From the NCBI GenBank assembly GCA_937888635.1, contig CALARG010000031.1, positions 1 to 27,831 of the forward strand: a DNA stretch of 27,831 nucleotides. Reading direction: 5' to 3'. Numbering within the stretch: position 1 is the first letter of the stretch; every line of letters begins with the position of its first letter. This document shows positions 23,188 to 27,831 of this stretch, piece after piece. The translations under genes were made by a program, and so were the position numbers. Origin of the DNA: an uncultured Alphaproteobacteria bacterium. Lineage in GTDB: Bacteria > Pseudomonadota > Alphaproteobacteria > Rs-D84. The notes beneath the pieces are model-generated. The model had not been told where the DNA came from. It made no database searches and worked only from the letters and a program-made list of their open reading frames with translations.

Positions 23188-24093
23188 ATGGCACCACGAA
23201 AAAAGGCAGTTAACGAATACAACTTTCCACACCCAATGGATAACGAATATCTGGTTGGGCACAGGGATGTTTTGCAAAACTTTATGACCGCATGGGAACG
23301 ACGCGACAGCCATCCAATTCATCCGGTTTGGATGCTGACCGGGCCGATGGGTATTGGCAAGGCAACACTGGCATACAAAATCGCAAAGATGGTGTATGGG
23401 AATGTTGGCGACTTTTTCATTATTGATCAAGAACGCAATATAGATAAAGAAGGGAAACCAAAACCTGATGGCAAGGTTATTTCCGTCTATACCGTTCGTG
23501 CAATGATTGATAAAATGCAAATGTCGTCTATGTCGGGCGATTGGCGCGTTATTCTGATTGATTCTGTGGACGAACTGAATACATCTGCATCTAATGCGAT
23601 ATTAAAGTTATTAGAAGAACCACCGGCAAAAACACTGTTTTTATTGGTTGTGCATCAATTGGCAAATGTGCTGCCGACCGTTCGTTCGCGCGCACGCGTT
23701 GAAAAGATGCGGCCGCTGACAATTTCACAACTGCGCGAACTGTGTGCAAAATTCATGCCAGAAGATGAAGTTAGCACTGAAACACTGCGTTTAAGCAATG
23801 GCAGTTTTGGCAAAATTGCAAATCTGAAAAAATCAGGTGGCGATGTGATTTATGCAGAACTGATTGAATTATTAAAATCCAAGACAGCGACCAGTGCCGA
23901 TGCAATGATGTTGGCAAAGAAAATTGCGCCTGCCCCAGAACTGCATGGGATATTACTGGATGCGGTTGCGTATTTTGGACTGGCCGAACTGTATCCAAAT
24001 GTCACACATGCGATTGCAGATATCAAGAATGTAAATCTGGAACCAGAAATCGGTATTTTCAAGATAATTATGGAAATCAAAAAATGTTTATAG
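23188..24093 (+). CDS. holB: DNA polymerase III delta' subunit
   Basis: A 301-residue clamp-loader subunit. PHPMDNEYLVGHRDVLQNF opens the AAA+ region, GPMGIGKA (52-59) is the P-loop, and the delta'-type signature SASNAILKLLEEPPAKTLFLLV followed by LPTVRSRAR is clear. The start at 23188 lies one base after the dacA stop with a GGGTGG site; the upstream TTG is less likely. Delta' opens and loads the beta clamp in the complex with delta and gamma/tau. The four zinc-binding cysteines found in some delta' proteins are absent. The end overlaps tatD by ten bases. Confidence 0.93.
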   Translation: MAPRKKAVNEYNFPHPMDNEYLVGHRDVLQNFMTAWERRDSHPIHPVWMLTGPMGIGKATLAYKIAKMVYGNVGDFFIIDQERNIDKEGKPKPDGKVISVYTVRAMIDKMQMSSMSGDWRVILIDSVDELNTSASNAILKLLEEPPAKTLFLLVVHQLANVLPTVRSRARVEKMRPLTISQLRELCAKFMPEDEVSTETLRLSNGSFGKIANLKKSGGDVIYAELIELLKSKTATSADAMMLAKKIAPAPELHGILLDAVAYFGLAELYPNVTHAIADIKNVNLEPEIGIFKIIMEIKKCL

Positions 24094-24836
24094 ATACACA
24101 CTGCCATTTAACCGACAAATACACCGGTGGCGCAGATGGCGTTATTGCGCGCGCAATGGATGCTGGGGTCAATGTAATGATTTGCCCAACCGCAGACCCG
24201 GCAGATATTCCAGGCGCATTAAAACTGAGCACGGTCAACGATAACATATTCTGTACAATTGGGATTCATCCAGAATATGCACCGGTGGACGCATCGCAAT
24301 ATTTGACAGATTACGTTTTAAACCACCCACGCGTTGTTGGGGTTGGGGAAATTGGGTTGGATTATCACTATGCCGCAGACAGCCGAAATCAACAAATTCA
24401 GTTATTTGAACAACAGTTAGAGATTGCAAAAAAGCACGCCCTGCCCGTGGCAATTCATACACGCGAAGCCGAAGAAGACACAGCAAATATTTTAAAGGGT
24501 GATGTGCGTGGTGTTATGCACTGCTTTACCAGTTCGTGGGATTTGGCAAAAAAAATGCTGGACCGTGGGTTCTTTTTTTCCGCCAGTGGCATTTTAACAT
24601 TCAAAAACGCTGCAGAAATTCGTGATACCTTTGCAAAAATTCCACTGGACAGAATTGTTATTGAAACAGATGCGCCATATTGCGCGCCGGTGCCATATCG
24701 TGGCAAAACATGCGAACCCGCGATGGTAATTGAAACTGCGCGCGTTTTAGCCCAGATTAAAAATACCGATATGGATACATTGCAGACAACGCTGATGAAA
24801 AATGTCCAGGAACTGTACCCGCGAATAAAATTATAA
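24084..24836 (+). CDS. tatD: TatD-family metal-dependent DNase
   Basis: A 250-residue TIM-barrel hydrolase. FIDTHCHLTD gives the first metal ligands H6 and H8, GEIGLDYH the catalytic Glu, VAIHTREAEEDT and VMHCFTS the next histidines, and IETDAPYCAPVPYRGK the final Asp. Relatives are 3'-5' exonucleases or DNases involved in repair. Length matches the family. It overlaps holB by ten bases, so translation is coupled. In many alphaproteobacteria tatD belongs to this dacA-holB block. Confidence 0.94.
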   Translation: MFIDTHCHLTDKYTGGADGVIARAMDAGVNVMICPTADPADIPGALKLSTVNDNIFCTIGIHPEYAPVDASQYLTDYVLNHPRVVGVGEIGLDYHYAADSRNQQIQLFEQQLEIAKKHALPVAIHTREAEEDTANILKGDVRGVMHCFTSSWDLAKKMLDRGFFFSASGILTFKNAAEIRDTFAKIPLDRIVIETDAPYCAPVPYRGKTCEPAMVIETARVLAQIKNTDMDTLQTTLMKNVQELYPRIKL

Positions 24837-24895
24837 ATTTGTTTTATTCACTTGATTTTAGGGGCAAATGCACTATTATATAATTATGCGAGAGA

Positions 24896-25177
24896 ATGCC
24901 GGGCGAAGTTTATCGCGCGGATGGAATTTATCCCTGTGTCTTTATTAACGATAATAAAATACCCTGGGGAATGGCGCATGGCCACAGATTCACTGTGTAT
25001 AAAGACATGTTCTTTATTGATAATGAATTTGGTGGCCGTGCAAATGTAAACAAAACAAAAAGGATTATAAATGGTAAAAGTACGAGAAAAAAAACAGGCA
25101 ACACAAACGCCACACGCGCCATCAAAGAAAAAAGGCGCAACAGCAAAAGCCCCAAAGGCAATCAAGGGTACAAATAA
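24896..25177 (+). CDS. Possible small hypothetical gene before RNase J
   Basis: The 234-base gap between tatD and the RNase J start contains this open frame of 93 codons. A TATAAT element (24879-24884) lies 11 bases before the ATG, so a near-leaderless transcript is possible, and the first 50 residues (MPGEVYRADGIYPCVFINDN...) look protein-like. Against it, the last 107 bases overlap the N terminus of RNase J in another frame, and no ribosome site is visible. It may be a small gene, a remnant of a longer one, or chance. Confidence 0.3.
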   Translation: MPGEVYRADGIYPCVFINDNKIPWGMAHGHRFTVYKDMFFIDNEFGGRANVNKTKRIINGKSTRKKTGNTNATRAIKEKRRNSKSPKGNQGYK

Positions 25178-26891
25178 ACACGAAACCGATGCCAATGACG
25201 ATAAAGTCTATTTTATGGCGTTGGGCGGTCTGGAACATATTGGCCAGAATATGTATGTCTATAAATATCGCGGCAAATACCTGGTGGTGGATTGCGGTAT
25301 GGGATTCTTGGACGAAGAAATTGGCGCAGGTGATGTTCAATACTGTGACACAACATGGCTGGAAAAGCGCAAGAAAGATGTTGTCGGATTTGTTATCACA
25401 CACGGACACGAAGACCATATAGGCGCGCTGAAATATATTTGGCCAAAATTCAGAAAGCCAATATACTGCACCCGTTTCCCAGCAGAAATTTTGCGTCGCA
25501 CATTTGCAGGGATAGAATTGGACTTTGATGCAAAGAAAGATATTGTGGAATTTGACCACAATGGCGCAACACTAGATATCGCACCATTTGAGGTTGAAAC
25601 ATTCCATGTCACGCACAGCGTGCCAGAGGCGCAAATGCTAATCATCAAAACAGGCGCAGGCAAGATTTTGCATACAGGTGACTGGACATTCAATGACGAC
25701 AACCCGATTGAAGCAACGACAGACTTTGCCCGTCTGAGTGAGATTGGTTCTGATCCAAAATTGTTGGCGTGTATGTGCGATTCTACGAATTCTTCGCGTC
25801 AGACAAAACAGGTGACAGAAACCCAGGTTCGTGACGCATTAACAGAAATTATGAAAAATGCCCCAGGCCGCGTATTGGTGACCGGATATTCACGCAGTTT
25901 GGCGCGTATTAAAATGTTTTCCCAGGCGGCACGCGCGGCAGGACGCGTCGCGGCAATAAAAGAACGCAGTAATCCAAATCCGGTACCATATGTGGGATTA
26001 CCAGAGTTTCGTGAAATGGGGATTAAATTTGGTTATCTGGACAAAGACGATGTATATCTGCACAGCGAAATCAAAGATTTACCTGCGGAAAAACAGGCGA
26101 TATTCTTGACAGGTTCCCAGGGAGAAAAGTTCGCAATGCTGACCCGTCTGTGCCATGGCCAGGTAAAAGAATTAAAACTGCAGCCAACAGATACAGTTGT
26201 GTTCAGCGCGATTATTATTCCAGGTCGCGAACAGGATGTATCATATCTGTATAACAAATTGGCGCGCATGGGCGTGAAAACACATACGATATTTGATACC
26301 GATAACCTGCACGCCAGTGGTCATGCCGGCCGTCCAGAATTAGAAAGATTCTATGATATGGTTCATCCACAGATTTCTGTGCCAATGCATGGCGACTATA
26401 TCAACGAAATGTTGAACGGCAAAATGGCGATGGAACGTGGTGGTGCAAAACATATGATGGTTGTGCATAACGGCGAAATGATTGCACTGCGCGATGGTGA
26501 CGCGCCGTATGTTTCAGAAACAATTGAAACCAGTTATGTCGTTATGGAAGGCGAAACAGAACGCAGCGCCAACGACCAGGTTTATAAAAACCGCAAGAAA
26601 ATTGCTTCAAATGGCGCAGTATTTGTGACACTGCCGGTTGACAAGCGCGGATTCTTGAAAGGCGTGCCCGAGGTTTCCAGTGCCGGTATATTTGAAACAG
26701 ACGACACAGGATTTATGAAGCGTCAGATTCAAATTGAAATTACCAAGGCAATTGAAGGCCTGACCAAGGCAGAACGCAAAGACCGCAACAATCTGGTGCG
26801 CGCCGTACAGGTTGCATCAAACAAGGTTGTGCGCGCATCACTGGGGGCGGATAAAAAGCCACAGTACAGCGTTCACTTTATACAAAAATAA
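25071..26891 (+). CDS. rnj: Ribonuclease J
   Basis: A 606-residue metallo-beta-lactamase/beta-CASP ribonuclease with 5'-3' exonuclease and endonuclease activity in RNA decay and rRNA processing. Metal-binding HGHEDHIGA is at 111-119, followed by LHTGDWTFN (the usual GDFKFD variant), DSTNSSR and SGHA in the beta-CASP part, and MHGDY for the last ligand. The first 45 residues are a Lys-, Ala- and Thr-rich extension with low complexity, before the catalytic domain begins at VYFMALGGLEHIGQNM. A good AAGGA site and a strong terminator frame it. RNase J is usual in alphaproteobacteria, where it can coexist with RNase E. Confidence 0.95.
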   Translation: MVKVREKKQATQTPHAPSKKKGATAKAPKAIKGTNKHETDANDDKVYFMALGGLEHIGQNMYVYKYRGKYLVVDCGMGFLDEEIGAGDVQYCDTTWLEKRKKDVVGFVITHGHEDHIGALKYIWPKFRKPIYCTRFPAEILRRTFAGIELDFDAKKDIVEFDHNGATLDIAPFEVETFHVTHSVPEAQMLIIKTGAGKILHTGDWTFNDDNPIEATTDFARLSEIGSDPKLLACMCDSTNSSRQTKQVTETQVRDALTEIMKNAPGRVLVTGYSRSLARIKMFSQAARAAGRVAAIKERSNPNPVPYVGLPEFREMGIKFGYLDKDDVYLHSEIKDLPAEKQAIFLTGSQGEKFAMLTRLCHGQVKELKLQPTDTVVFSAIIIPGREQDVSYLYNKLARMGVKTHTIFDTDNLHASGHAGRPELERFYDMVHPQISVPMHGDYINEMLNGKMAMERGGAKHMMVVHNGEMIALRDGDAPYVSETIETSYVVMEGETERSANDQVYKNRKKIASNGAVFVTLPVDKRGFLKGVPEVSSAGIFETDDTGFMKRQIQIEITKAIEGLTKAERKDRNNLVRAVQVASNKVVRASLGADKKPQYSVHFIQK

Positions 26892-26893
26892 AC

Positions 26894-26918
26894 AATCCCC
26901 CGTTTGGGGGATTTTTTT
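26894..26918 (+). terminator. Terminator of RNase J
   Basis: ATCCCCC (26895-26901) and GGGGGAT (26906-26912) with loop GTTT are followed by a run of T. The T run continues into the left end of the small element at 26917. Confidence 0.85.
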
Positions 26919-27144
26919 AGTTGTTAGTGTAAGTTGTTAGTGCTGGAAATAAATTAAGAACCTTTGTCATTCCCGCTTGGTTCCACCCACGCAAATATTT
27001 ATTTGCGCGGGGCCCGGGGCGGGAATCTGATGCGTCGCAGACATTTTTGATTTGTCCCTGCGAGGCAATGGATCCCCGCCGTTGCGGGGATGACGGTATG
27101 TGCGGTGTTTTTTGCCGATACTGGCCACTTAGACTAACAACTAA
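26917..27144. mobile_element. MITE-like element with terminal inverted repeats
   Basis: The gap between RNase J and the fibre gene is bounded by TTAGTTGTTAGTGTAAGTTG (26917-26936) and, in inverse orientation at 27125-27144, TTAGTTGTTAGTCTAAGTGG; 18 of 20 bases match. Inside are palindromes: ATTCCCGC (26969-26976) with GCGGGAAT (27019-27026), CGCAAAT/ATTTGCG (26990-27007), and ATCCCCGC/GCGGGGAT (27072-27091). No transposase or open frame of note is inside, so it would depend on an enzyme elsewhere. A related end lies at 8943-8962. Its mobility is inferred. Confidence 0.65.
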
Positions 27145-27157
27145 CCACTACTATAAA

Positions 27158-27831
27158 CTATTCAATCCAAAATTGACCGTATGTTGTGGCGTCCGCCGAA
27201 CCCACCGGCACCATACCAATAACTTTTCCCCAGCCAACAGTTGTTCCTTCTTTATCTTTTATAATCAATGCTTGGCCTTTACCTGTTTCACCGCTAATCA
27301 TATGTGCGCTTATTTTTCCCCATTCTATCTCACCATTGTTCGCCAACAGCACACTACTATATCCTGTGGATGGTGATATCCAGGTAAGTCCTTCATCAAC
27401 ACCCGAGACACCCAGCAAAACCCCGGTCGTATTAAATTCTAAATAATTGTCGCTATCAATATGTTTAAAACCAATTGCCCCACGGTTAATATTATCACTT
27501 GTCACTGCACCATATGCAATATGACTCGCCGTTATCGCACCGCTTGAAATATTCGCACTTGTCACCGCATAGTTGCCAATCTTTTTTGTTGTTATCGAAT
27601 TATCCTCAATCATATCTGTGTCAATATACCCCGGATAGACCGAACCTTCACCATCCGTCACCATGGCCATATTTTTATTATCTGCACCCTGGTCAATATT
27701 AACTTTGTCTGCCAGAACCTTGTGTGCCTCGGCTGCGGATTGGGCGGCGCTTAGCGCATGTGCACCCGCGGCGGCGGCGTGTGCTTCGGCCGCATCGGCG
27801 GCATTACCCGCCGCATTTACCATACGATTTA
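27158..27831 (-). CDS. Fibre- or stalk-like repeat protein, 5' end missing
   Basis: The frame is open to the window edge, so only the C-terminal 224 codons or so are seen. Near the visible start is an Ala-rich heptad-like stretch (AAGNAADAAEAHAAAAGAHA) likely to form a coiled coil. Short repeats of the type ITTKKIGNYAVTSANISSGA and ITASHIAYGAVTSDNINRGA follow, a pattern common in phage tail fibres and bacterial surface or stalk proteins. A compact, glycine-rich C-terminal domain ends at FWIE. No enzymatic motif is seen. It may be a trimeric fibre, from a prophage or a cell-surface protein; the visible part does not decide. It ends 13 bases from the small inverted-repeat element. Confidence 0.8.
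   Translation of the reverse strand, partial: NRMVNAAGNAADAAEAHAAAAGAHALSAAQSAAEAHKVLADKVNIDQGADNKNMAMVTDGEGSVYPGYIDTDMIEDNSITTKKIGNYAVTSANISSGAITASHIAYGAVTSDNINRGAIGFKHIDSDNYLEFNTTGVLLGVSGVDEGLTWISPSTGYSSVLLANNGEIEWGKISAHMISGETGKGQALIIKDKEGTTVGWGKVIGMVPVGSADATTYGQFWIE

Noticed and set aside
24852..25049. A 65-codon frame after tatD
   Set aside because: It starts inside likely promoter sequence, has no ribosome site and looks non-coding; the 24896 frame is the better, though still weak, candidate.

Overview
The window reads as a chromosomal stretch of an uncultured, host- or gut-type alphaproteobacterium. The support is a circularly permuted (two-piece) tmRNA gene with an AANDN-type tag, an IHF/HU-like protein, a dacA-holB-tatD block, and housekeeping genes of proteobacterial type. 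Rubrerythrin plus a Prx6-like peroxiredoxin suggests an anaerobic or microaerobic life. Base composition is moderate to AT-rich, intergenic gaps are short, and ribosome binding is mixed: many genes have a clear AGGA-type site, while others sit directly behind a promoter with no leader. The lineage is inference; no rRNA is present to place it.

Layout. 1-2174: the 3' end of tRNA-Ser(GCU), then on the minus strand an IHF-like gene followed by a fused accD-accA gene. 2320-3572: peroxiredoxin, a convergent alkyltransferase-like (ATL) gene, and tRNA-Ser(CGA) with its own promoter. 3602-5482: a secreted cysteine-rich repeat protein. 5586-8946: recG overlapping a BepA-like M48 metalloprotease with TPR repeats. 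8947-9226: a repeat-bearing intergenic stretch. 9227-11669: a small HTH protein, rubrerythrin, a hypothetical gene and obgE. 11735-12079: permuted tmRNA. 12115-15841: a small membrane protein, then lon (ATPase part only), a hypothetical gene, tsaB, an AT-rich hypothetical gene and rimI. 15836-18487: a Pif1-like helicase, a CAU tRNA and a YhiN-like flavoprotein. 18548-20679: small unknown genes, a lipoprotein, degenerate copies of a tRNA-Ser 3' end, tRNA-Ser(GGA) and rpoZ. 20732-26891: mtaB, dacA, holB, tatD and an RNase J with a Lys-rich N-terminal extension. 26917-27144: a small element with terminal inverted repeats. 27158-end: the C-terminal part of a fibre-like repeat protein.

Functional themes are translation quality control and tRNA modification (tmRNA, tsaB, mtaB, rimI, obgE), DNA maintenance (recG, holB, Pif1-like helicase, ATL, IHF), envelope work (dacA, BepA-like, accDA, two likely surface proteins), oxygen defence, and RNA turnover (RNase J). 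The most unusual item is the Lon homologue, which has a complete substrate-binding and AAA+ part but stops at the point where the Ser/Lys protease domain should begin. Its stop codon overlaps the start of an unrecognised gene. Other points of interest are the AccD-AccA fusion, the tmRNA, two sets of small repeats, a tRNA gene apparently transcribed as the tail of rpoZ, and several apparently leaderless genes.
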